Assembly (NCBI GenBank): GCA_905250025.1
Contig: CAJNOJ010000010.1
Span: forward strand, 476,270-540,269
Direction: 5' to 3'
Source of the DNA: Adineta ricciae
Taxonomy: Eukaryota; Rotifera; Eurotatoria; Adinetida; Adinetidae
Length of the DNA: 64,000 bases
Under the pieces are notes generated by a model, which saw nothing but the letters and a program-made list of their open reading frames with translations, was not told the origin of the DNA and did no database searches. This document shows positions 34,534 to 47,163 of the stretch, piece by piece; positions within the stretch are counted from its first letter, which is position 1, and each line of letters begins with the position of its first letter. The position numbers and the translations under genes are program-made.

Positions 34534-37500
34534 GATTGTTATTGTTTGCCAATAGGTTTTTTAATTTTGTCTAATATATGAGTTAACGGTTAAAGGACAG
34601 ATAGATTGTCAGAATGACAAATGAAATAAAGATAAAATATATGTATGTACGGGTGTAATAGAATGTCAGTAGCAAGATAATAAGACGTAAGGTAAAATAT
34701 TAATATAAGGTTTGTTTTTTACTTGTTCGTAAGAAGAAGAAAAAAAATATATTTCTAGGTAATATCACCAAATCTTAATAATATTTTAGAAATATTTGAT
34801 ATAATTCGAAGGCGATTGTTGACATGTAAAGGTGACGGCTTGAACGTAGAGACAATACACTCGAAAGTTCTCATCGACGCGATAAGCGACGATAAGTGAA
34901 CTGAACAGGGAGAAGATTTGTATCAGTAGATAGATATATGTGTAAACGAATAATGCAATAAAATTTCAAATAAATAAAAATATTCACTGACGAGAGAGCA
35001 AAAGATATCAAATGTCACAGATGACAATGTTCTAGATCTAAAAATAATAGAAAAAAATGTTATTACTATTTGATTACAGTTGTTTTTCTTATTAAATCAA
35101 GAAAACAAAAGAAAAACAAGCGAGCACGATATATATTTTGCTTGCATTACTGTATTGGATAGGGTGCAAAGAAATCATCTATAGATATACATATCCTCAC
35201 ACCTTTGCTCGTCATTCACATGACATATTTTTCCTATTTCGAGGTATATTGCTACGTGCTTCGGTAAACAACAACGATATGTACAGTTTTGGTCTTTTTT
35301 CCTTTCGTTGTTTTTCTATCCCTGCTTTACACACACACACACACACACATATATATATCTTTCTCGTTTTTCTTTTCTATCAAATCTATCGTTGTCGATT
35401 TTCGAGACACTAACGACGCGAGAATGTATGCTCTCACATTGACTAGCATGCAAAAGATTACCCTCTAGAAGACAACTGATGGAAAGGAACACGCGAAAAG
35501 GTTGCATTTGAAAATGTAACCCGAAAGGACGTGTAGAAATGCGGTGCATTTGCAGAAAGAATCTCCCGATTATTTTTCGATAAAAAAAAGAAGGAGATTT
35601 CTATTTCTCGTTAGGATTCTTTTTCATTTCGCGCGCTCTCTCTCTCACTCAAGTAAATCGTAATTTGTTTTTGTTATTTACATCACATGACTAGTATGCT
35701 TAGTATTCAAATGATTTTGAATTGAGACGTTGGTATTATTTTCTTTTGATTAAATCAAGTTTTATGTACTCACTCGAAAACGTACTTTTCTCACGTAACT
35801 TGGAAGCTGTTTGGACGTTGATAGGCTACCTGTTTTTCTCGACTCATTATGACATGAATTACGAAAAATGCTAATATTTATTTTTCAATATGAACGTGAT
35901 GATAGACGGGGACTTTTCTCTCGCGGGATATTTTACCATTTTAAACATGACACTAAAGGAGTAAGTCAATAGAGATTAAGATAACAAACTAAAGAATCAG
36001 TTACAAAAACCCCACAGTCGTTGTTGTTTTTTTTATCAAAAAACAGGAAATTTGCTTTAGCAAAAGACTACTCGACAGATTTGACGCCTGTTTTTGAATA
36101 AATAGTGCTTTTTATTAGTACAACTGTAATATATGAGAAGAATAAATTTACGACGATTATCTAGACTCGTCATTTCTCAGTTTATTGCTACGATCTATTT
36201 TGGTAAAATGGCATCACCCTGCCAGACGATGACGACGTCATACCATCGAAAACTCGAAAGAATTGTTTCTCTTAGAAAAGAAACATTCATGGAAATTCCT
36301 CCAGAGAGTACATTCTGTTTTCAATCCCGTCAACAAGAACGATTTTGCATACTATTTTACATAGGAATTTGATCTTATTTTCTCAGAAAGATTTACAGAA
36401 ACATCTCGTCTTGTCACCACCCCTAAGGTGCAACTAAATATCGTACATGAAAATAACTTGAAGGGAGAAGAGGTCAACTGCATGAAGGGAGCAGAACATA
36501 TGGCTCGTCTGACACTTTTCGACGAGATATGGCACATGTATCCAGCAAAATGAAAAAATCTGTTCGAGGGATCCTATTTGTCTAAAATCTCATTAGGCTG
36601 TGTCGATCGAAAAGAATCACATCAAAGTCTGCTTGTTTTTATTGCCTGCAAGGACGAATGTTCTCGAAAATTAGAGACATGAAAACTATTTTTAGCAGCT
36701 AACTAACAGAACGCAAAAACATCAACTCTCATCCAGCGTCGAATGTTTAATCAAGCGCAGAGGCAAAGCAAAAGATCTCGGCGATCTCTTTGGGCATGTA
36801 AACGAGATGCGACAATTGCTTGGAGAGATTAAACATTTATCTGAAATTCTATCCTTTGTAACTTAATCGAATTCAATTGCGAAATCATTCTTTCACGTAG
36901 AGCATCGCGATGGTAAGGTGGGCTAACATACAGTTGTGTTTGAAAACAAAAGAGCACGAATCGCGTAATTTAAGTGTTTGCAGTCTAGTTTGATTCATTT
37001 TTTATTTTTCTGTCTAATCTCTCGAAAGACCTTAAGGAGGTATTCTTTATTTTTTTGTTAGGATTTGCGTTGATCGCGGAGAAAAAGAGTTCTGTAAGTA
37101 AAAGAAATCATTACAGATTCTATTCCCATGAGGTTGATTAAAACTAGAAGAATGATTTATTTGTTAACAAAAATCTTAATTCTCTAACTGCATAAATGAA
37201 TCCTAATCTGACTCGTACAAAGATTTAACATGAGGAAAATTGTTCTGGCTATTCTTAATAAGAATATGATCGTGCTAACGATATTTGTACGAATATTTCA
37301 CTCGAAATAAGTTGTAGATGTGTTTTTTATTTATCTAACCATGTTTTCGCAAAGATCTGTGCGCAAACAAATTTTTTTAATGTACGCACCGAGTCTTTCT
37401 TCATTAAATAGTCAACATTAATGTCGCTGTTGTGACGTGATTTTTAGACGCAGAATGAAAAACTTTTATCCCAATTGATCGAGAGAGAGAGAACTCTTTT

Positions 37501-37799
37501 GCTCATACTCATTTCATTCCATGCTATACGATTAGTAAGTTAACAAAGCAATCCGTTTTGCTTCTGTGCAGATGTCGCTAGCGTTTAATTCAACATTCCT
37601 TATATTGGAGTACCGAGCATGCGGCATCGTTTTGCCTTTCTGGATAATGCATCTGAATAGCATGAGTGTGTAAACCAAAAACAGAAAAGCACGAAACTTT
37701 TGTTGAAAAAAATAGAATGTATATGTCAACAGTAAAATGTAACAACAACTAAGATTTGTTTGTCTAATAAGTACAAAACTATCGAAATCTATGCAAAGG
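34534..37799. other. Gene-poor AT-rich stretch
   Basis: About 3.3 kb, the longest stretch here without a supported gene. It holds a CA/TA microsatellite at 35330-35357, a CT repeat at 35634-35648, and many short T or A runs. Open frames are short and of poor composition. It may contain promoters for the transporter (35-34.5 kb side) or an unrecognised non-coding gene; nothing specific is seen. Confidence 0.6.
35328..35358 (+). repeat. CA/TA microsatellite
   Basis: A run of about 11 CA units passes directly into a short TA run. Confidence 0.9.
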
Positions 37800-39275
37800 T
37801 TAGGTGAAAAAGTATTCAGCTGCATCGTCGTCGTCGGTATTCGCTTGATTTTGCCGACTTTTTCTTGGAGTTATCGAGGGTGAACGGACTGATCGGCTGT
37901 TTTGCTTTGTAGGCGTCGTTGATGACGATGATGATGTCGATGATTGATCATCATCATCATATGCAGAGCCGTTTGCTAATTTTTTCAACCAGGATGATGA
38001 TGTTGTAGCATTTGTTTGACCAATCGGTTGTTTTCGATCATCTTCTGCATCGTTTTCGGAACTGGACGAATGTGCTCGGAGTAGTTTATCCAGAATATGT
38101 TTAAGAAGACCCTTCGCTTTTTCATGCGCATACAGAGCATTCGTAGGTACTAATGCTAACGTAAACTTATTGGCTAATGTTTGTGCATCCATGATATGTA
38201 ATCTCAATAATTGGAGAAAATGTTCGATTAATCGTGACCATAGCAATCGATCTTGTTCAGGTAACATCTGTGCAATCGAATCTTTATCCAAATCTTGGAT
38301 GTTTGCTGAAAGGATATCTTCTGTTAATAAACATTGATTAAGGGTTGTACGACGAATTGTTGAAGTTAGTTGATCTAGGATAACCATCGAAATCGTTGCA
38401 GAATCTTGATCTTGTAATGCGACTTTGTCTTGGTCGTTAGCTAGATCGATTATTGTCCTCTTTTGGGTGATTGTTGGCGGATCAAGACGATAGAATTTCT
38501 TTTTATCTAGTGTATCTTTAAATTGTCGTTCGAGAAAATCGAGCAAAGCATAAAGACCAGTCCGGCTAAGCTCCATGCGCAATGAACCACTACGTTTGGC
38601 ATGAGAAAACGCATTTGACATATCGTTTGATTCCGATAAAGATTGCTCGTCTTTATTTTCGTTATTAATAACCGGCGTCGATGGGGATATCGTCCGTTCT
38701 AAACCAATTTTCAGTTGATCTTCATATCGTTTGAATAACATAGATGAATTCACATCGAACGATCGTTGAACTAAAGGTGCGTCACTCTGCCGGAGGTTTT
38801 CATTGTTTTCTAGTTGTCCACGATCTTGTTTCATATGTTGAGCTAAACGATCGTATTCGTTGCTGCTACTAACAATCTGAGCACTCGATCGAATGGTCGA
38901 CGGCTTTTGCCAATTGGGATAATTTGATTCGAGATAGGTCAAGTAATCGTTTTTCAATTGAGTTAAATGTTCAGCATCGAGATGTAGTCGATCAAGATGG
39001 TGCTGAGCATGCGATAAATCATTGAGTAATTGCAAATTACGCTGTTCGGCTCGTTGAGATTCTTGATTCAATCGTGTGAAATAATTCTGAATGTATTGAA
39101 TTTGTTTGCGTTGATATGATCGTGAACTTTGACTTGACATCGTACGAAGTTTCTGTTCGAGTTGCAAGCGTTGTTCTTCGTTTTTCAGAATTTTTGAACG
39201 TAAATTTGTAGTTCGATTATGATAATCAGCTAATACTGGCGCCATCGATGATGATGATGACGGGTTCATCGTCAT
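37800..39275 (-). CDS. KIZ: Kizuna-like centrosomal protein
   Basis: Single-exon frame of 491 residues. The N-terminal coiled coil (YHNRTTNLRSKILKNEEQRL.., YIQNYFTRLNQESQRAEQRN.., HLDRLHLDAEHLTQLKNDYL) has the spacing and charge pattern of the conserved start of kizuna, a protein that stabilises pericentriolar material at mitosis. The middle is helical, and the C-terminus is Ser/Thr/Asp-rich (DDDDQSSTSSSSSTTPTK). It is divergent from the ANKRD26-like gene with 549 bases between starts, and both families act at centrosomes. The family call rests mostly on the first 110 residues. Confidence 0.65.
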   Translation of the reverse strand: MTMNPSSSSSMAPVLADYHNRTTNLRSKILKNEEQRLQLEQKLRTMSSQSSRSYQRKQIQYIQNYFTRLNQESQRAEQRNLQLLNDLSHAQHHLDRLHLDAEHLTQLKNDYLTYLESNYPNWQKPSTIRSSAQIVSSSNEYDRLAQHMKQDRGQLENNENLRQSDAPLVQRSFDVNSSMLFKRYEDQLKIGLERTISPSTPVINNENKDEQSLSESNDMSNAFSHAKRSGSLRMELSRTGLYALLDFLERQFKDTLDKKKFYRLDPPTITQKRTIIDLANDQDKVALQDQDSATISMVILDQLTSTIRRTTLNQCLLTEDILSANIQDLDKDSIAQMLPEQDRLLWSRLIEHFLQLLRLHIMDAQTLANKFTLALVPTNALYAHEKAKGLLKHILDKLLRAHSSSSENDAEDDRKQPIGQTNATTSSSWLKKLANGSAYDDDDQSSTSSSSSTTPTKQNSRSVRSPSITPRKSRQNQANTDDDDAAEYFFT

Positions 39276-39824
39276 ATTTGTCCTCTAGCGATGACAACGA
39301 CTGCGCAATGGAAAGAATAAAATTCACACATGCATTTCTGCAAGATAAAAAGTAATAAGAGTAGTCATTCTCTTACCTTTTTTTTTCTTCTTGTTCTCTT
39401 CGATATGAAATCGTCATGAGCAACCGTTGTGCTGCTACGTCACTTATGTTGTCTTAATCTGACAGAAGAAGAAAAAAAACCTAAGAAGGTCGTTAATAGA
39501 AAAAAAAGATTTCAGATCAGAACAAATGATTGAACAAATGAAACGATTTGTTTTTTTTTATGAACAAAAATGTAAGTGCCAATAGACATTCTATTCATTG
39601 CCAATTTACTCTATTTTAGTTTGTACAAGTCGTCTAAAAAAATATTTAACAACTTTTCCTTCAAACTTCTTTTGTTTTCATTGTTCCGTCTTTTTTTGTG
39701 AATTTTATTTACACAAACTCATTCAGATTTTTTTTCGCTTCTTTTTCATCGAGTATTCTATTACTGTTTTAGATCTTCGACTGAAAGAAAAACATCCACA
39801 CGCACACGTCTAGCTAGACAAAGA
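39276..39824. promoter_or_regulatory. Divergent intergenic region between kizuna-like and ANKRD26-like genes
   Basis: Holds both 5' ends and probably both promoters. A/T-rich with long T runs (39549-39558, 39727-39734); no gene inside. An acceptor-like TTTTAG lies at 39767-39772. Confidence 0.5.
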
Positions 39825-42800
39825 ATGGCAAAGTTTATCTCTCGACTTTTCCGCAGCAACAGTTCCTCATCGTCGAACCGTCGTTCACCACATGGATCGC
39901 AATTGTCTATTAACGAAAGTAGTCGCCATGGCGGTTTCCAAACGAATATGCGAGCAGCATCGTCAATGGACAATCTTGCGTCGTATCTCGTCAATCCAAA
40001 AGAATTAGACAAAAATAAATTGCACAAAGCATCGTGGGAAGGAAATCTACAGAAGGTACAAAGCCTTGCCCGACCAAATGTAATCGATACGAAGGATCAA
40101 CGCGCCAGAGTATAATTCTAATCTATCGAAAGATTTTCCGAATGTATTCGTTATCTTTTTTAGACTCCATTGCATCTAGCTGTAGCTAGAGGAAATCTTG
40201 AGGTTGTGAAGTATCTAGTTCACGAAGGTGCTAAGTTAGATGTGTTGGATCAAGAACGACGAACACCTTTGATCAAAGCTGTTCTTAGTAGCACTTCCAA
40301 TCCATCCGTATCCTATGAAATATGCGTGCGTCTTTTGGATGGAGGAGCTGATGCTTGTAAGAATTCTCTTGCACTCTTCGGGAACTATTTTCTCATCTTG
40401 GGAATTTTTAGTTATCAACGCTGTTGATATTAATCATAAGAATGCCCTGCATTACGCCGTGGACTTTGAACAAGAAAAACTTGTGGATCTATTTCTACTA
40501 GTTCGCAATTGTGACCCGAACTTTCCTGACGGCAATCAAATGACGCCATTACACCTCGCAGTTGAACGAAGGTGTCCAAATATTGTTCGTATACTTCTAT
40601 CTGAGCAGCATGGACAACATGAACAACAAGCAGATCCGAACTTAACAAATCGAAATGGACAAACGCCATTGCACATGGCTGCGGTCAATGGTGATGCACA
40701 AATTGTCCGATACATAATCGAAGCCTATCTTGAGGAGCCATGCGATCCGGGAATTCTTGATCCTCAACAATTAACTGCTCTTCAATTAGCACAGAAGCAT
40801 AATCATGTTCAATGTGTCAAATTACTCAGTGATTATCAACAACAGTGGCCAACATTGAATCCGCTCAAACGAAACACATCTGGCTCAATCAGCGAACAAG
40901 TTGTAAGTAGCGCGAAAATGGACCCATCACGCAGACTAGCAGATGACGATGATGATGATGATGCCGACGATAGTACAACATCAAGTGAAACAAGTTCAAG
41001 ATCGTCGTCGAAACCTTCGTCCAGACAGCCATCACGTCCACTAACTCAACGATCAGAACAATCTGTATCGTCACTGTCGACATCTCAACCACCACAACGG
41101 AGTCTGGCAGATTTGATAAAAAATAACCCAATACAACCAGATATAGCGAAAACCAATGCCGCGAAAGCTACCAATCAAACACTATCAAGTTTGATTAAAG
41201 CCAACCCGTTACAACGAGACGAAGACTTTCAAAGTAAGCCTGCTGCAAGTAAGTTCTTCTATTTGCATTGTTGTTTATTACAAATCGTGCCTTATTTTGA
41301 TCAGCGCAACAGAAGCAACCGATACCACCACCACCGCCTTCGATGTTCAGCACGACGTCTATTTCATCACCTCAACATAAAGACTTAGAGAGTAGTTCAA
41401 CGAGTGTATCCGTTGAAAAATCAATCATAGGTATGAATCCTCTCGCCGAGCAACCCTCACTAAGAAAAAAGAATGTTACCATCGATGCACTTGTTAAAAC
41501 AATTCCGGTAGCCCAACCAGTTGGATCTAATTCAAACTCGTGGACGCAGGATTCCACGTCAGTACACGAACAAAAGCACATTGTTCAAGCGAGAAAAGTC
41601 GATACGTGGGATGATGATTCGGCAACTCAATCTGATGATGATGACACGGGTGTTTACAGACCGAAATCAGCATCGACTAATTTTCCAAAACAACAACCAT
41701 TTTTACCATTAAGTGGTACATCCATGTTTATTACAGCGCAAAAAGAAGAAAACAATGACGATTCAAGAAGTGATGAAGATTCTATTGAAGCTGCTATACG
41801 AAAACAAACCGCACCAAACCCATCAAATGGCATTCAAAATCTCGTTACTCAACAGATTGGAAACAAATTTCCTGCATTTCCGGCACAATCATCCATTCCA
41901 ATATCACCGCCGCCTCTCAGTGATGACTCGTCATGGTCAACGGACTCGGTCAAACCAAGCAAACCGAATGCAACTAAGGGTCTTAATTCGCTAATTCAAC
42001 AACAACCCTTACACCAGCAACAAATGACTGAATCGAATTTGGACGATTCTCGACCGCTAAGTGCTGATTTGAAACAGCAATCAACACACTCGAAAAGTAC
42101 TACATCTCCTACATCGAGTGATAGTGACGATGAACAGAATGAAAAAGCACAAACGATCATTAAGTCGCCATTTTCACATGGAGTGCTAACAAATCTTGTT
42201 CAAACGAATATTCATGCAGCAGAACCTACAGAAATCAAATCGACCGCCATCGACAACTTGACAAAAATCATGAATGATATTAAAAATTCAGCTCCGTCTC
42301 ATCCAAAACAGTAAATATGCAAATATGACTGGCTCACTCCTTTCACAAGTGTTTTTGTCCGTACTCTTTTATTTTAGACCGACCTTACCCAATACAATTA
42401 GTAAAATTGTTGCTTCACCGTTACTACAACGCAGCGACTCCATGTCATCGAATGCAAGTTCTTTACTTAATGATACGATACGATCATCAATATTACCAGA
42501 TTCTGGAAATGCCAATTCGAAACCAACGTTGTTCGGTGACGGTATAAATACGAGTAAGTTAAGCGTGTGTTGCGCAAATACTATATTAACTCAGAAAAAA
42601 AAGATCGTCTGAGAAGAATATGACCAATGAATGAATGCATTTTCTTCCCTAATAAGGATCCGTATGTGTAGACAGTCAAACGTTGAAATAGACGCAAGAA
42701 TAAACAAAAGACGAGAGAGAAAGATCAAGAGGGAATACCTATGAGAACAGTATGAATTAATGAAGTTAAAACACGTCGTAAGTTAAAGCAAAAGCTGTCG

Positions 42801-45800
42801 TCAACATTTACGAGTAAAAATGGCTGTTTCAAGTTTCGGTAAGTTTTATATCAACGATTTTATTCAAAGTCGTGCAGCTAGATCGCTGTGAAACTTCATT
42901 GACTAGAATCGCTTTTCTAAATCCTCAGTTACGCATTACAGACTATAAACAATTTCGAAAAAAAACATCTCTGAAATCGTTTGATTATTGGGTTAAGCAA
43001 ATAACAAGATATTTTTTGCTCTGTGGTTTGAAAGAAGTCAATAATCAACCTCTCGAATTACCTGTCTATATGTTAACGAAATTTTGATATACGATACACT
43101 ATCCCACATCATCAAGGCTAAAAATATGCATTTTTTTAAATACATCTATCGAGAGTTGAGATAAAGAATATTAATGAGGTTACCTGTCCAAAGAATAAAT
43201 GAACCAACTATTCGATGTTCTTGTGTTTTTTTAGAACATTGGTCTGCGACAACAACGGACAGGCACGATTTCGATCTTTTGAGTAGCAAGCATTCAAGTG
43301 AAACGATCCAACAAACACACCGACAATTCACCCGCTCATCGATGCATCACGATTTCAATAATTTACGTGGATCAATGTCTTCGTCAACATCATCCATTCA
43401 GAATAATATGGTAAAAGAAATCAAAGCAGATAGGGAACAGCTAATATAAAACTTTCTATGCTAGGAGCGTATCAGTGAGCTGAAAGAAGATATTAAACAG
43501 ATCGAGCGTAAACAGGAAGACAGTCGTGAATTGAAACGACAATTGAAAGACATGGAAGCAATGAAGAATAATTTCGAAGCATTATTCAAAAAGAATGATC
43601 AACTATTACGTGAGACGGAAACGAAATTAGAAAAAGAAATCAATGAGAAGCAACGTCTTGAATGGACAACAAAGAATTTGAACATGGAATTGAAAAGTAT
43701 CAAACAGAAACTTCAGTCATTAGAAGATGAAAAAGATATTCTCAATCAGCGTTGTCTCAAACTAAAAGACGAGCGAGACAATTACGGTAAATGACAAAAT
43801 TTTATTCTTAACCTAAAAATTTCATAATGAGAAGCAAGAGAAAAGAACCATTCTCTCTCCCTCTCTCTCTCTCGCCTTATCTTACAAAATAATGAAAAGA
43901 TCATTTTCAACTGAAAACAAGTAAACAGACAGAGAAATCAGATACACATTTGTTTGCTATAATAAATTACCACTACACTTACTCCATTCAATAATTAGTA
44001 CAAAGCGAAAGAAACCCGTATTCATTTCAAGTCGAGTAACTCATCGTAGACTAAAATTTCGTTCGAAAGAAACAACTTTACCGCTCGTTGAACGAACATA
44101 GCACTCTTCTATTATTTACATCTCGAACCTATCGACAGAAGTGAAGTGTATAGTTGCCATTTTGTTTGAACTCACTGTCGAAAACAGTTGGTCCGATTTC
44201 ATTTTCTCTTTTCTCTTTCTACACATTGTTGATCGTATGATTAGCATAGTACGGTGACTTTTAAACACTTGACTAGCACCCATGCGTTGTGTTTTGTTAT
44301 TGTTTAGATGAAAAACTGCGCATCCATCAAGTAAACACCCTACAAGCTTCGGCAGCTGGTGTTTTACGAGAAGAAGATATCGAAAAAATCAAATCACGAC
44401 ATCGTGAAGAGATGAAATTACTATCAGCAGAAAATGATGATCTTCATCAACGTACGAAACAATTACAATCCGATCTGCAACTACATAAAGAATCACTTGA
44501 TGTTACAGTCCGTTATAAAATCGATTTGGAAAAGGCTTTAGAAGAGAAACTCTTTCTACAACGTGAATTAGATCGTTTGAAACACGAAAAAGATTTTATT
44601 GAACAAGAAAAGACTGATTACAAGACCAAATATGACAGTTTACAAGATGAAATACGTGCTCTAATCTTGGATCGTTCACGACTTGAACAAAAACTAACAC
44701 ATGAGTTAGAAGAACAAACAAAACAAACACAACGCTCCACAGATGATAGCAAAAAGTACAAAGCACAAATAGAACAGTTAAACTTAAAGCTAGGCGAAGC
44801 AGAAGCACGTTTATTGGTCTTACAAAGCCGAAATGAAGCAATATTGGCGTCCAAAGACGAAGAAATAAAAAATGGACTGGAAACATTAACGCAACGTCTG
44901 AACATGATCGAATCAGAGAAACTTCATGCTGAACAACGTTATCAAAACGAACGACAACATATTACCAACAGACAACAACAACAATCGCAACAGCATACAC
45001 CACCAACGATACACGAACCATTGGTAATTTTGACCTCGCCATCAATGAACAATGGCGCTCAACATCAGCAACAATCCTCGCCGTAAACCTTTCTTCTATG
45101 AAATTTTCTGATGGACTATGATTGCGTTTATTTTAGCTCGCCGTCTTGTACAAAATGTGATGTATTCCAACGAAACTTTGAACAAGAACGTGAACAGCGT
45201 GTGCAAGCTCAGCGAGATAACGAACGATTGCGTGACACAGTCTCACGACAAGAACAACAGCAGCAGCAGCAACATTTATCAGAAACATTTAAAAAATATC
45301 AAAGTAGCGATCATTTGAATATGGAAAGTAATCGACAAATTCGATCAGACACCGAACGTATGAAATATGAAATCGATCGTCTTCGACACGATTTCGATAA
45401 ATTAGTTTCAAACTATGACTCACCAAAACTGATTCCACAACAGCAACAGCAACAATTACCACAGCTTTATTCTCAAGCGGACGCACTACGTCAATTGTAT
45501 GAACAAGAACTTCATGAGAAACAATTACTCATGGCGAAATTGAATGATATGACAAAAGTATCACGAACGCCAACACCACCTCCAACGGCAAACAATGGAT
45601 ATCATCATACGTCTTCCTCAGTACATCATCATCATCACCATAGTGAATATGACTATTTAGTGAATGGCAAATCGTCTTGCTCAATCTGTTCCAATAGTCG
45701 TCTATTGAAAGAACGTTTAGAAAACGCAATTGACACATGTTTAGCTGATCAACGTATACAAACAATCAGACAAATACCTATTTTACCCCGACAGACATCG

Positions 45801-45869
45801 GCATTGTTACCAACGAATACCAACGGTCTGTCATCAGTTGATATATTACGCAAACGGTACTATGTTTGA
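39825..45869 (+). CDS. ANKRD26-like ankyrin repeat and coiled-coil protein
   Basis: Nine or so exons; the joins read (40115/40165, 40354/40411, 41250/41306, 42312/42379, 42553/43233, 43408/43465, 43787/44308, 45084/45136) are in frame or very nearly placed. A short basic/Ser-rich start is followed by about five ankyrin repeats (KLHKASWEGNLQKVQSLA, TPLHLAVARGNLEVVKYLVH, ALHYAVDFEQEKLVDLFL, TPLHLAVERRCPNIVRILL, TPLHMAAVNGDAQIVRYII). A long Ser/Gln/Asp-rich region has repeated D-D-S-W-type acidic motifs, then coiled coils (43470-44960), and a Gln-rich and His-rich end. This is the plan of ANKRD26, which sits at centriole distal appendages. Two long introns (about 680 and 520 bases) are unusual here. 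Confidence 0.75.
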
Positions 45870-46253
45870 AAAAAATGAATGCGGACTCATGCTTAGCGCA
45901 CTTTCGGGCTTGTTTTTTTTCTTGCTTTTGTATATATCTAGGTGATAGCGTTCTTTCTTTGAAATGTGCTGATGTACTCTGTTTATTCTTCTGATTTTTG
46001 TTTTCTTGTCGATTCGAATAATAATAATAATAATAAACAGTATTCTTTTAGATACATGAATGCACCTAAGTAAATTAGTTTCCTTTCAGGTTGAAAGATT
46101 ATTTTATAATCGAATAACTACCGAATACTAATCTAAATATGAGGGCGAAAATGAAAGGTTTTCTTCGTGTTTGAAAGAAGTTGTGATCACTGCAAATAGT
46201 TGTTTACAATGTGAATGAGCTATATTAATAATTTAACCAGACCATTCGTAGAG
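45870..46253. other. Convergent 3' intergenic region
   Basis: Holds a short ATA microsatellite (46018-46035) with AATAAA on the plus strand, and the 3' UTR of the FAM162-like gene. No gene. Confidence 0.6.
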
Positions 46254-46882
46254 TTATTTGTTGATTTCATCAATCGCTGGTGAATAACGTTCAGAAGGAT
46301 TGCGGTGTCGATGAGCAGATTCCAATTGCTCATGAAGTCGAGATTCACCGCGATGCATTTCGAAAACACTGTCTGTATATCGTTTGCCTTCTTTCTTAGC
46401 ACTTTTACCACGCATTGCAGCGATTAGAGCCAGAAGACCTGTGCCAAATAACGAAGCAACTACGCAGCGTGCTCGAAATTTATCTTTTGTTTTTTGGTAA
46501 ATACGATTACTAGACGAAAAAAATTGTATTGATTCCAAAGTCAATATTTATCAATCAGAACATACGGTATGCTGTCAGGAACGTCGCTTAAACGCGAATG
46601 TAGACCACCTAAAACCATAACAACTTTGCCCAATGGGCTAAGATGTACAGCTACAAAAAAACAACGGATTATTTACGGCAACCATTAGAGATTAATTTGA
46701 TAGATATACATACGAACACTGTCGAATGATTTGCCCTCGTAGCCAGCCGATTTTGAAGATGATTCCGTCAGCCGATGAGCAGTGGTGCTGAATGGTAAAA
46801 ACGTTGGTCGAGATAGATTTGAAAAGCAGGCACGAGTCAACATCGATGTTTGCCGTAACATTGAATTAGCGACTGCAGACAT
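46254..46882 (-). CDS. FAM162/UPF0389-like mitochondrial protein
   Basis: Three exons. Exon one, MSAVANSMLRQTSMLTRACF.., is rich in Arg, Ser and Thr and has a presequence-like character. Exon two carries HLSPLGKVVMVLGGLHSRLSDVPDSIP. Exon three has RIYQKTKDKFRARCVVASLF followed by a hydrophobic helix (GTGLLALIAAM) and a basic/Glu-rich helical tail ending IDEINK. The G(R/H)..S..D(I/V)P..(I/V)P segment, then a K/R-rich lead into a single helix, is the FAM162 arrangement; FAM162A is a mitochondrial membrane protein linked to hypoxia-induced apoptosis. The match is partial. It is divergent from MED16, with 281 bases between starts. Confidence 0.5.
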
Positions 46883-47163
46883 TGAAAAAACGTTATCTAA
46901 AATCTAATTTTTATTGAGTGCAAAATATGTTTTTTTTCGGGTACTTCTCAATCGCGACCGAGAGAGATGAAGAATCTGAATTAGAAAAACATTTTATTGG
47001 CTGTACTATGCCAGGCAATAATGGAAAGAAATCGAAAGGTGGCGCATGCAACTGTACTGTACGACAGCCATTAGTTGTCTCACTTACGAATGAAATACAA
47101 CATAAGTTTGACAAAAAATAACGTTCCCACTTTTCATTATCCCATAAGTATTATTATTCAGCT

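Noticed and set aside
35328..35358. CA/TA run as a telomere- or transposon-related repeat
   Set aside because: It is a simple microsatellite; no telomere-type unit, terminal inverted repeats or transposase/reverse transcriptase motifs were seen anywhere in the window.
36133..36372. 79-codon plus-strand frame in the gene-poor stretch
   Set aside because: No recognisable domain or splice signals; expected by chance in 3.3 kb.
46918..47121. 67-codon plus-strand frame between the FAM162-like gene and MED16
   Set aside because: Open on both strands, no domain, and sits in a short divergent promoter region.
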